From contig JAVBYA010000503.1 of NCBI GenBank assembly GCA_030824295.1, positions 1 to 20,522 of the forward strand: 20,522 bases of DNA, read 5' to 3'. Shown piece after piece: positions 14,345-20,522 of this stretch. The notes beneath the pieces are model-generated. The model did not search any database. It was given only the letters and a program-made list of their open reading frames with translations, and had not been told where the DNA came from. The DNA is from Bacteroidota bacterium (GTDB lineage Bacteria; Bacteroidota; Ignavibacteria; UBA10030; UBA8401). Both the position numbers and the translations under genes were made by a program. Position 1 is the first letter of the stretch. Every line of letters starts with the position of its first letter.

Positions 14345-14466
14345 AGCTTGAATTGATGCTGGATACTTGATACTGGATTAAAAGGTAAAAGTGAAACAAG
14401 ATTACAGATTATCAAATTACAAAATATCAGATGACAGATTTCAGATTGTTAGATGACAGACAAGAG
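14345..14466. repeat. Low-complexity phrase repeats upstream of the isomerase gene
   Basis: Non-coding, A/T-rich. It contains short imperfect direct repeats: GGATACTTGATACTGGAT near 14361-14378, and AGATGACAGA twice (about 14429 and 14451) separated by TTTCAGATTGTT. The unit length is about 8-11 nt. No gene or clear promoter for the flanking gene could be identified here. Confidence 0.5.
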
Positions 14467-14670
14467 CAAGCGATCAAAACCTAAAAATCGATAGAACTCA
14501 TTACCCTAATGTCGCTTTTATTGTGCCAGACAGATTCTTCACTCGCATTCACACAAGATGCCGGCTCGCTCAGAATGACAGTGCTGTTTGAGCTGCATCG
14601 AACCCTTCTCGAGCGGTTCCAATTTTTCTCTGCGTTCATTGCGTGCTCTGCGGTGTGTGTTTATCAAGGT

Positions 14671-14692
14671 GTCGGCATGAATGCCGACCTAC
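14671..14692 (-). repeat. REP-like GTAG hairpin, array unit 1
   Basis: GTCGGCAT (14671-14678), GA, ATGCCGAC (14681-14688), then CTAC. On the minus strand this is GTAG directly followed by a perfect 8-bp hairpin. Confidence 0.75.
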
Positions 14693-14917
14693 CGAGCTGC
14701 AGCCATATCTTCCTCGAACGCTTCCCTTTTTCCTCTATGTCCTCTGTGGCTCTGTGGTGATGCTCTTTTGTATCAAGTAGATTCTTCACTCGCATTCACG
14801 TCGCATGCCGGCTCGCTCAGAATGACAGTGCTGTTTGAGCTGCATCGAACCCTTCTCGAGCATTTCCAATTCTTCTCTGCGTTCTTTGCGTGCTCTGCGG
14901 TGTATTTTTATCAAGGT

Positions 14918-14939
14918 GTCGGCATGAATGCCGACCTAC
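14918..14939 (-). repeat. REP-like GTAG hairpin, array unit 2
   Basis: Identical to the unit 1 copy, 247 bp downstream: 8-bp palindrome 14918-14935 with GTAG on the minus strand at 14939-14936. Confidence 0.75.
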
Positions 14940-15164
14940 CGAACTGCAGCTGTACCTTCCTCGAACGCTTCCCTTTTTCCTCTGTGTACTCTGTGGCTCT
15001 GTGGTAATGCTCTTTTGTATCAAGCAGATTCTTCACTCGCATTCACACAAGATGCCGGCTCGCTCAGAATGACAGTGCTGTTTGAGCTGCATCGAACCTT
15101 TCTCGAGCATTTCCACTTCTTCTCTGCGTTCTTTGCGTGCTCTGCGGTGTGTTTTTACCAAGGT

Positions 15165-15186
15165 GTCGGCATGAATGCCGACCTAC
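15165..15186 (-). repeat. REP-like GTAG hairpin, array unit 3
   Basis: Identical to units 1 and 2: palindrome 15165-15182, GTAG on the minus strand at 15186-15183. Confidence 0.75.
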
Positions 15187-15262
15187 CGAGCTGCAGCTGT
15201 ACCTTCCTCGAACGCTTCCCTTTTTCCTCTGTGTCCTCTGTGGCTCCGTGGTGTCGGCTTTT

Positions 15263-15294
15263 ACTGATAGCTGATAGCTGACAACTGACAGCTG
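15263..15294. repeat. Short imperfect repeat CTGATAG/CTGACA
   Basis: Four beats of CTGATAG, CTGATAG, CTGACAA and CTGACAG spaced 8-9 nt apart, between the 247-bp array and the Enzyme I stop. On the minus strand it forms the immediate 3' flank of ptsI; no T-run terminator is visible. Confidence 0.6.
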
Positions 15295-15296
15295 CT

Positions 15297-17045
15297 CTAT
15301 TCTATCAACAATTCCGGCACCATGGTATGGAGATTCACGCGGAGGAAATCTTTGATATCGTCCTCGGTCTTCATTTCCAGCACGCGGCGGGCGATCTCTT
15401 CGGCTTCCTGATAGGAGACGGAGCGGATGATCTTCTTGATCTCCGGCAGCACATACGGGGTCATGCTGAACTCATCCAGCCCGAGACCCATCAGCAGCAG
15501 CACCGCCATCGGATCGCCGGCCATCTCGCCGCACATGCTGACGGTCTTGCCGGCGCGGTGCGCTTCGATGATGATGAAGCGGATGGTCTTGATCACTGCC
15601 GGATGGAACTCCTGATAGAGCGAGGAGACGTTCTCATTCCCGCGGTCCACCGCCAGCAGGTATTGGATCAGGTCGTTCGTGCCGATACTGAGGAAATCGG
15701 TCTCCTGCGCGATCTCCCCTGCCAGGACGGCGGCGGAGGGGACCTCGATCATTGCGCCGATGCGCACATTCTCGTCGAACGCGATCCCTTTGGAGCGGAG
15801 CTCCTTCTTCGCCTGTTCCAGACTCTCCTTCGCACGGCGGATCTCTTTCACCCCGGAGATCATCGGGAGCATGATCCAGACCTCGCCGAAGGCGCTTGCA
15901 CGAAGCATGGCGCGAAGCTGCGTCTGGAACACATCCGGCATATCCAGCAGCACACGGATACCGCGCCAGCCGAGGAACGGATTCTCCTCGCTGCTGGTGT
16001 TGGAGACGACCTTATCCCCGCCGATATCGAGCGTGCGCATCACCACTTTATGGGGACGCGCTTTCTCGACGATGGCCTTGTACTCCTCGAACTGCTCCTC
16101 CTCGCTCGGATAGTTCTCCGTACGCAGGAAGAGTCCTTCCGTACGATAGAGTCCGATGCCGTTGGAGCCCTGCGCATGCACGTTGAGCGCTTCTTCGCTG
16201 AATTCGATGTTGCAGCAGAGCTGGACGATCTTCCCGTCCGTGGTCTGTGCAGTAAGATCGCGGATCTCTTTGAGCTGTGTTTCGAACTGGAGGTGTTCCT
16301 CTTTCCGTTCGTTGCAGCGCGCGATGGTCGCTTCGGTGGGATGGATGATGACCGTGCCGGTGTAACCGTCCACGATGATCATATCGCCGGAGGTGATGAG
16401 CTTGGTGATCTCCTTGAGTCCCACAACAGAAGGGATATGGAGCGAACGGGAGAGCAATGCGGCGTGCGAGGTGACGCCTCCCATATCCGTGGCGTACGCG
16501 AGCACGTCGTTCCGGCTGAAGAGGATCGTATCGGCCGGGGTGAGGATCTCGGAGATGACAATGGAGCTCTCGTCGAAGCGGGAGATCAGCTTGTCCTGCT
16601 GGATGTTCCGGATGACGCGGTTCTTCACATCCTCCACATCGTGCGCCCGTTCACGCATGTACTCGTCCGACGAGTTCATCATCACCTGCTGGTACTTGGA
16701 GATCTCGCGGTGCACTACATACTCCGCGCTGCGCAGGTCCCGCGAGATCCGTTTGCGGATGGAATCGAACAGCACATTGTCCGACAGGATCATGATCTGC
16801 GCTTCGAAGATCTTCGCTTTCTGGCTTCCCACCTTCTGCTCGGTGAGCTGGAGGATCTTCTGCAGTTCGCGTTCGGACTTCTCCAGCGCGTGCTGCAGAC
16901 GTTCCAGTTCCAGCGTCACTTCGGTCTCGGCAATGGCCTTCTCTTCCACACGCGGCGCCTGTTTGGCCACAACGTAGGCACGTCCGGTCACAATGCCGGG
17001 AGAGGCGGGGATGCCGTGCAATACTATTTCAGACTTTAAAGACAA
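15297..17045 (-). CDS. ptsI: PTS Enzyme I (phosphoenolpyruvate-protein phosphotransferase)
   Basis: Enzyme I takes phosphate from PEP and passes it to HPr. The 582-residue protein is full length. It shows the N-terminal HGIPASPGIVTGRAYV, the phospho-histidine in DMGGVTSHAALLSRSL (His194; His189 in E. coli), and the PEP-binding barrel motifs RTLDIGGDK, NPFLGWRGIR, IGAMIEVPSA and FLSIGTNDLIQYLLAVDR. The C-terminal SMCGEMAGDP carries the active cysteine. The start is a TTG at 17045 with no Shine-Dalgarno; a second TTG at codon 9 is possible. It follows ptsH after a 46-nt gap of A/T-rich sequence. No EIIA/B/C gene is in the window, so a regulatory PTS or permeases elsewhere must be considered. 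Confidence 0.95.
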   Translation of the reverse strand: MSLKSEIVLHGIPASPGIVTGRAYVVAKQAPRVEEKAIAETEVTLELERLQHALEKSERELQKILQLTEQKVGSQKAKIFEAQIMILSDNVLFDSIRKRISRDLRSAEYVVHREISKYQQVMMNSSDEYMRERAHDVEDVKNRVIRNIQQDKLISRFDESSIVISEILTPADTILFSRNDVLAYATDMGGVTSHAALLSRSLHIPSVVGLKEITKLITSGDMIIVDGYTGTVIIHPTEATIARCNERKEEHLQFETQLKEIRDLTAQTTDGKIVQLCCNIEFSEEALNVHAQGSNGIGLYRTEGLFLRTENYPSEEEQFEEYKAIVEKARPHKVVMRTLDIGGDKVVSNTSSEENPFLGWRGIRVLLDMPDVFQTQLRAMLRASAFGEVWIMLPMISGVKEIRRAKESLEQAKKELRSKGIAFDENVRIGAMIEVPSAAVLAGEIAQETDFLSIGTNDLIQYLLAVDRGNENVSSLYQEFHPAVIKTIRFIIIEAHRAGKTVSMCGEMAGDPMAVLLLMGLGLDEFSMTPYVLPEIKKIIRSVSYQEAEEIARRVLEMKTEDDIKDFLRVNLHTMVPELLIE

Positions 17046-17091
17046 AAGAGAATATTGAATTATGAATGATGAATGAAGAGCAACCGATCGA

Positions 17092-17358
17092 TCAGACTTC
17101 GTCGAAGCCGCGTTCGAATAAACCGACCACAGCGGCCATCGCTTTCTCTTCGTCCTCGCCGTCGAATTTCAGGCCGAGGGTGGAACCTTGTTCCGCAGCG
17201 AGGGTCATCACACCGATGATACTCTTGCCGTTGATCTCGAACCCGTCCTTATAGATGAAGAACTCGCAGCGGAACTGCGCCGCCAGTTTCACCAATGCTG
17301 CGGCGGGTCGAGTGTGGAGCCCTGCGCGGTTCTTTATCGTGACTTCTTTTTCGATCAT
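17092..17358 (-). CDS. ptsH: HPr phosphocarrier protein
   Basis: HPr shuttles phosphate from Enzyme I to EIIA proteins. The 88-residue product has the family layout with the phospho-histidine in NRAGLHTRPAA (His15) and the regulatory serine in NGKSIIGVM (Ser46), both at canonical positions. Ser46 with the following IIGVM helix is the HPr kinase/phosphorylase site, implying an hprK gene elsewhere. The ATG at 17358 lies 13 nt after the polyprenyl synthase stop, so the two are almost certainly cotranscribed, with ptsI next. Confidence 0.96.
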   Translation of the reverse strand: MIEKEVTIKNRAGLHTRPAAALVKLAAQFRCEFFIYKDGFEINGKSIIGVMTLAAEQGSTLGLKFDGEDEEKAMAAVVGLFERGFDEV

Positions 17359-17371
17359 AGGTCAGAAAGGT

Positions 17372-18352
17372 TCAGAACTGTCTGTTCAACACCATATTGG
17401 AGAACCAGAGGAGCATGGCACGGGCCGGAGTGTCGCGTAATTTCTCCAGCTGGAGGTTCGCCTGGCGGATATCCTTTTCAATGGACTGTTTGGCAAGGTC
17501 CAGCACCCCGAGCCGCTGGTAGAGTTCCTTCACCTGCGGTACGTTCTTTCGGGAGGTCCCTTTGTTCTTGATGATACTCTGGATGAATTTCTTGTCCTTC
17601 CCCTGCGCCCGCTCGTAGGCGTGGATGAGCAGGAAGGTCTTCTTCCCTTCCACGATATCGCCGCCGATGGTCTTGCCGAACTCCTTCTCGTCCGCCACCA
17701 CATCCAGCAGGTCGTCCTGGATCTGGAATGCGCGTCCGATGAGCGTACCGAAGGAGCGGAGCGCGCGGATCTCGCGTTCCGTCCCGCCGCCGATGAGGGC
17801 GCCGATCTCGGACGAAACGGAGAAGAGCTTGCCGGTCTTCTTGGCGATCATCAGCAGATAATCCTCCACCGACACATCGTGCATCAGTTCGAATTCCTTA
17901 TCGTACGCTTGTCCTTCGCACACTTCCACGACGCCTTCTGTAAAGACATCCGCCACCTGCGCGATCGCTTTTGAGCGGGTGCGGAGGAGTTCGCGGTAGG
18001 CGAGCGCCACGAGCTCATCACCGACGAGAATGGCCACATTGCTGTCCCACCGCACATGCACGGTCGCGCGTCCGCGGCGCGATTCGGCATTGTCCATGAT
18101 ATCGTCGTGCACGAGCGTGAAGTTATGCAGCACCTCGATCGCCACGGCGGCGTTCACCGCTTCGTTCATCGTCCCTCCGACCGCTTCGCAGGAGAGGATG
18201 ATGAGGAGCGGGCGGATGCGTTTACCGCCGGCGGAGAGGACGTACTTCATCGGATCGTAGAGCGAGACCGGTTCGTTCTTCCGGATGCTGGAGCGCATCT
18301 TCTGATCGATGATCGATTTGTAGCGCTGGTATTTCTTTTCGTAGATGTTCAT
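17372..18352 (-). CDS. Short-chain polyprenyl (FPP/GGPP-type) diphosphate synthase
   Basis: The enzyme condenses isopentenyl diphosphate with allylic diphosphates. The 326-residue protein from ATG at 18352 (MNIYEKKYQRYKSII) contains GGKRIRP, the first Asp-rich motif LVHDDIMD (Asp83, Asp84, Asp87) followed by SRRGRATVH, and the second motif FQIQDDLLDVV with KTIGGDIVEGKKT downstream. The phenylalanine five residues before the first Asp motif suggests a short product (FPP or GGPP), but chain length cannot be fixed from sequence. The open frame continues upstream to 18454; that extension translates a palindromic repeat and is not conserved-looking, so 18352 is preferred. It heads the operon with ptsH and ptsI. 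Confidence 0.93.
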   Translation of the reverse strand: MNIYEKKYQRYKSIIDQKMRSSIRKNEPVSLYDPMKYVLSAGGKRIRPLLIILSCEAVGGTMNEAVNAAVAIEVLHNFTLVHDDIMDNAESRRGRATVHVRWDSNVAILVGDELVALAYRELLRTRSKAIAQVADVFTEGVVEVCEGQAYDKEFELMHDVSVEDYLLMIAKKTGKLFSVSSEIGALIGGGTEREIRALRSFGTLIGRAFQIQDDLLDVVADEKEFGKTIGGDIVEGKKTFLLIHAYERAQGKDKKFIQSIIKNKGTSRKNVPQVKELYQRLGVLDLAKQSIEKDIRQANLQLEKLRDTPARAMLLWFSNMVLNRQF

Positions 18353-18429
18353 AATTGCGTTGGTGGAACGGTCTGGAGATGTTTGGACCGACTCGCAAGA
18401 GTAGGTCAACGTCCTTGTCTGCTTGCTTG

Positions 18430-18448
18430 GACGGGATGACATCCCGTC
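18430..18448. repeat. Perfect 9-bp palindrome upstream of the polyprenyl synthase
   Basis: GACGGGATG (18430-18438), A, CATCCCGTC (18440-18448). The minus strand has GTAT directly before it where the other elements have GTAG. It falls in the likely leader or promoter region of the synthase gene. Confidence 0.65.
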
Positions 18449-18484
18449 ATACAATTTCTTTCGTTTGTGTTCTCTAATACTTTT

Positions 18485-18506
18485 GCCGGTGTAAACGCCG
18501 GCCCAC
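18485..18506 (-). repeat. Diverged REP-like hairpin with compensatory changes
   Basis: GCCGGTGT (18485-18492), AA, ACGCCGGC (18495-18502), then CCAC (GTGG on the minus strand in place of GTAG). It sits in the same module context as the GTCGGCAT hairpins, followed by the CTCGAACGCTTCCCTTT linker and CTCTGTG beats. Confidence 0.7.
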
Positions 18507-18698
18507 TGAGCTACGGTAGCATCTTTCTCGAACGCTTCCCTTTATTTCTCTGTGACCTCTGTGGCTCCGTGCCTCTGTGGTAAAAGCTCTTTTGTGCCAG
18601 GCAGATTCTTCACTCGCAATCTCGTCAGATGCCGGCTCGCTCAGAATGACAGTGGTGTTTGAGCTTCATCGAATACTTCTTGAGCGGTTCTAACTTTT

Positions 18699-18744
18699 CT
18701 CTTTGTTCTTTGCGTGCTCTGCGTGCTCTGCGTGCTCTGCGGTG
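18699..18744. repeat. Five-beat 9-bp repeat (expanded module b)
   Basis: Heptamers CTCTTTG, CTTTGCG and three CTCTGCG start at 18699, 18708, 18717, 18726 and 18735, an exact 9-nt period, ending in GTG. The equivalent module in the 247-bp units has three beats. Confidence 0.9.
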
Positions 18745-18758
18745 TGTTTTAATATGGT

Positions 18759-18780
18759 GTCGGCATGAATGCCGACCTAC
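18759..18780 (-). repeat. REP-like GTAG hairpin, second array
   Basis: Same stem as in the first array: GTCGGCAT (18759-18766), GA, ATGCCGAC (18769-18776), CTAC (18777-18780), that is GTAG plus hairpin on the minus strand. Confidence 0.75.
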
Positions 18781-19249
18781 CGGGTTACGATTATATCTTT
18801 CTCGAACGCTTCCTTTTTTTCCTCTGTGACCTCTGTGGCTCTGTGGTGATGCTCTTTTGTGCCAGGCAGATTCTTCACTCGCAATCTCGTCAAATGCCGG
18901 CTCGCTCAGAATGACAGTTCCTTCTGTTCTCGTTCTCTTTCTTTTTCCGCCACCAACAATTCTACATTTCTACAGTTTCTCAATTCTACAATTTGTCTGT
19001 GGCTCTGTGGTGATGCTCTTTTGCGCCAGGCAGATTCTTCACTCGCAATCTCGTCAAATGACGGCTCGTTCAGAATGACGGTTCCTTCTGTTCTCGTTCT
19101 CTTTCTTTTTCCGCCAGCAATTCTATATTTCTACAATTTCTCAATTCTACAATTTGTCTGTGGCTCCGTGGTGATGCTCTTTTGTACCAGGCAGATTCTT
19201 CACTCGCAACCTCGTCAGATGCCGGCTCGCTCAGAATGACGTCGAAGGC

Positions 19250-19335
19250 TTATTTGCTTAATGTTTCTCTTTCGTGTCTTTGTGTCTTCGTGGTTCGTTT
19301 TCTATCTTTTTTGCGGCTTTGCGTGAGTGTTTTTC
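19250..19335 (+). repeat. Dispersed phrase repeat, inverted copy of 9901-9975
   Basis: Contains CTTTCGTG, CTTTGTG and CTTCGTG beats at 19269, 19278 and 19286, then GGTTCG and GCGGCTTTGCGTGAG. The reverse complement aligns with 9901-9975. It forms the 3' flank of the isopentenyl isomerase gene. Confidence 0.75.
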
Positions 19336-19351
19336 CTCTGTGGTGAATGCT

Positions 19352-20398
19352 CTATTGTTTTTTCACCAATGCATTCGATCGTTTCAGCGATTCGATCGTC
19401 GGGGCTCCGGTGAGGAACATCACTGCGGTGCATTCGCCGATCCATTGTTTCAATTTCAGGTGCAGTGCTTTCTCACCATCGTCCATCAGCGTTTTGATGA
19501 ACGGACGGGCGGCGGCGGTCAAGTCCGCGCCGAGCGCGATCGCTTTGGCACAATCCATACCGGAAGTGATGCCGCCGGAGCCGATGACGGTGAGTCCGGG
19601 TACGGATGCTTTGAGCGGAACCACCTGCCGGAGCGCATCGGTGGTCCTGATACCCCAGTCCCACAACGGATCCCACTGCTGCCGATCGTTCTTCGCGCGG
19701 CGGAGGATCTCCACGCCGGCCCAGCTTGTTCCGCCGGCACCGGCCACATCGATGTACCGTACGCCGGCTTCGGTCAGCCGGAGCGCCACATCCGCCGAGA
19801 TGCCGGCGCCGATCTCCTTGACGATCACCGGTACCGGGAGTGAGCGCACGAGCATCGCGATGCCGTTCAGCACGCCGCGGAAATTCGTATTCCCTTCGGG
19901 CTGCAGGAATTCCTGCAGCGGATTGAGATGGACGGTGAATGCATCCGCCCCGATCAATTCCACCAGACGCAGCGCGTCCGATGAATCCTTCATCCTTGCC
20001 ACTTCCGGCGCACCGATATTCCCGACGAGCGGGATGGACGGTGCGGCGGAACGGGCAGCGGTGAATGAGGAGTGATACGTGCGGTCCTCCAATGCCTGCC
20101 GCTGACTTCCGACTCCCATCGCAAGACCGAACTCCGAACACGCTTCCGCCAATTTCCGGTTGATGCGTTCTGCTTCCGGGTAACCGCCGGTCATACAGGA
20201 GACCATCAGCGGGAACGAGAGCTTCTTGTTGAGGAACATCACCGATGTGTCGATCTCCGAGCGGTCGATCTCCGGCAGTGCGTTATGGACGAACTCCCAT
20301 TCCTCGAATCCGGCGGACTTCCCGCGGAAGGCGACATCCTTCTTCACCGTCAATGCAACATGGTCCCGCTTCCGCGAGGGTGTCGTCCTTTTTTTCAT
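19352..20398 (-). CDS. fni: Type II isopentenyl-diphosphate delta-isomerase (FMN-dependent)
   Basis: This enzyme interconverts isopentenyl and dimethylallyl diphosphate, supplying the allylic primer for prenyl synthases such as the one at 17372-18352. The 348-residue protein has the type II (FMN, NADPH) signature: SRKRDHV near the N-terminus, SCMTGG, MGVGSQRQAL, VHLNPLQEFLQPEG, VIVKEIGAGIS, IDVAGAGGTSWAGVE and the flavin phosphate-binding GSGGITSGMDCAKAIALGAD. It is full length, and the start ATG at 20398 precedes the expected RKRDH motif by eight residues. No Shine-Dalgarno is evident. A repeat array of about 1 kb separates it from the synthase on the same strand. Symbol fni/idi-2; identity is secure. 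Confidence 0.95.
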   Translation of the reverse strand: MKKRTTPSRKRDHVALTVKKDVAFRGKSAGFEEWEFVHNALPEIDRSEIDTSVMFLNKKLSFPLMVSCMTGGYPEAERINRKLAEACSEFGLAMGVGSQRQALEDRTYHSSFTAARSAAPSIPLVGNIGAPEVARMKDSSDALRLVELIGADAFTVHLNPLQEFLQPEGNTNFRGVLNGIAMLVRSLPVPVIVKEIGAGISADVALRLTEAGVRYIDVAGAGGTSWAGVEILRRAKNDRQQWDPLWDWGIRTTDALRQVVPLKASVPGLTVIGSGGITSGMDCAKAIALGADLTAAARPFIKTLMDDGEKALHLKLKQWIGECTAVMFLTGAPTIESLKRSNALVKKQ

Positions 20399-20413
20399 TC
20401 AATGATAAAACAA

Positions 20414-20447
20414 TTCAGTTCGTTCATAAGAAAACAATAAAACTGAA
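20414..20447. promoter_or_regulatory. Inverted repeat just upstream of the isomerase start
   Basis: TTCAGTT (20414-20420) and AACTGAA (20441-20447) are perfect complements 20 nt apart in A/T-rich sequence directly before the ATG at 20398. It could be an operator or a leader stem; no factor can be named. Confidence 0.3.
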
Positions 20448-20450
20448 ACC

Positions 20451-20480
20451 CTTCTTTTCTTGACGGGGCAAGAAAAGAAG
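20451..20480. repeat. Perfect 12-bp inverted repeat near the window end
   Basis: CTTCTTTTCTTG (20451-20462) and CAAGAAAAGAAG (20469-20480) enclose ACGGGG. The remaining sequence to 20522 shows no gene start. It is another intergenic palindrome, of a different composition from those in the arrays. Confidence 0.75.
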
Positions 20481-20522
20481 CAAAAGAACCCCTTGCGAAA
20501 TTTAACGCGCGCGATGAATCCC

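Larger units (their letters stand above)
14521..15253. repeat. Tandem array of three near-identical 247-bp units
   Basis: The landmark AGATTCTTCACT begins at 14532, 14779 and 15026, an exact 247-bp period. Each unit has four modules in order: a 51-bp module a (ATTCTTCACTCGC... to ...CTCAGAATGAC); a linker and module b (CTCTGCG-type beats, at 14628, 14875, 15122); the palindrome c (GTCGGCAT/ATGCCGAC plus CTAC); and module d (CTCTGTG-type beats, at about 14733, 14980, 15227). Units differ by a few substitutions, the densest in the centre of module a (CACAAG against CGTCGC). The plus strand is pyrimidine-rich. Since 247 is not a multiple of three, the open frames seen in the copies fall in successive frames, so no protein is encoded. 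Confidence 0.95.
18503..19243. repeat. Second, rearranged modular array (four copies of the 51-bp module a)
   Basis: Module a (AGATTCTTCACTCGCA... to ...AGAATGAC) recurs at 18603, 18868, 19032 and 19193, spaced 265, 164 and 161 bp. The first interval carries modules b, c and d as in the 247-bp array. The next two replace b and c with a pyrimidine tract (TTCCTTCTGTTCTCG...) and AATTCTACA repeats, then d. Module d with GCTCTTTTGYRCCAGGC always precedes a; what follows a varies. The centre of a differs from the first array (AATCTCGTCAG against ATTCACACAAG). No gene is visible in 18353-19351. Confidence 0.9.

Noticed and set aside
14509..15281. Three overlapping plus-strand ORFs of 83-117 codons with similar peptides
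   Set aside because: They are the same repeat translated in three copies; successive copies are shifted by 247 bp (not a multiple of three), and the peptides have no protein-like features.
15327..17039. 570-codon plus-strand ORF
   Set aside because: Exact antisense shadow of ptsI; no recognisable motif.
18353..18454. N-terminal extension of the polyprenyl synthase
   Set aside because: It translates a palindromic repeat, and the conserved-looking protein begins at the ATG at 18352.
18857..19239. Plus-strand ORFs of 73-126 codons in the second array
   Set aside because: Internally repetitive translations of the module a/d repeats, with no ribosome-binding site or conserved domain.
14521..19243. 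CRISPR array
   Set aside because: The repeats are modular, 161-265 bp apart, and the intervening sequence is itself repeated rather than unique; no cas gene is present.

Overview
The window is a compact, GC-rich bacterial chromosome segment. Nearly all genes lie on the minus strand; one glycosyltransferase gene lies on the plus strand. Several features point to the Bacteroidota/Chlorobi/Ignavibacteria side of the tree. There is a PorZ-like double-propeller protein with a type IX secretion sorting domain, a PUR-alpha-like DUF3276 protein, and a cysteine-free ribosomal protein L32 of the Bacteroidota type. HPr keeps both His15 and Ser46, next to Enzyme I, with no sugar permease nearby. The two clear promoters read TTGACT, 17 nt, TATATT, closer to the classic sigma-70 form than to the Bacteroidia TTTG/TAnnTTTG form. 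This favours an Ignavibacteria-like lineage, but the placement is inference.

Layout: 1-2235 (minus) is the conserved cluster DUF177/YceD - rpmF - plsX - fabH, with an intrinsic terminator between rpmF and plsX and an ATGA overlap between plsX and fabH (cut by the window edge). 2386-3726 (plus) is a GT-C membrane glycosyltransferase. 3794-8623 (minus) carries a Crp/Fnr regulator, a PHP phosphoesterase, lumazine synthase, the PorZ-like protein and the PUR protein. 8719-13067 (minus) carries a BamB-like lipoprotein and a large fusion of signal peptide, HELVH metallopeptidase-like domain, TolB-type propeller and outer-membrane barrel. 13253-14302 is a phosphoglucose/phosphomannose isomerase. 15297-18352 holds a short-chain polyprenyl synthase, HPr and Enzyme I. 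19352-20398 is type II isopentenyl-diphosphate isomerase.

The most unusual content is in the gaps between operons (9868-10247, 14303-15296, 18353-19351, 20399-20522), which contain no credible genes but many modular repeats. The repeats include: (i) small perfect palindromes flanked on one side by GTAG, the hallmark of REP elements moved by RAYT (TnpA-REP) transposases, in which the stem sequence differs but the tag and fold are kept; (ii) a second hairpin family tagged GTC at one end and CT at the other; (iii) phrases made of a CTYTGYG-like heptamer repeated every 8-9 nt, with 2 to 5 beats; and (iv) tandem arrays that combine these into a 247-bp unit (three copies, exact period) and a ~162-bp unit. 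At 9987-10184 both tagged families occur as inverted pairs, which resembles BIME organisation. No transposase gene lies in the window.

Functionally, the genes cover fatty-acid/phospholipid initiation, envelope and secretion components, riboflavin and isoprenoid biosynthesis, and PTS-type regulation.
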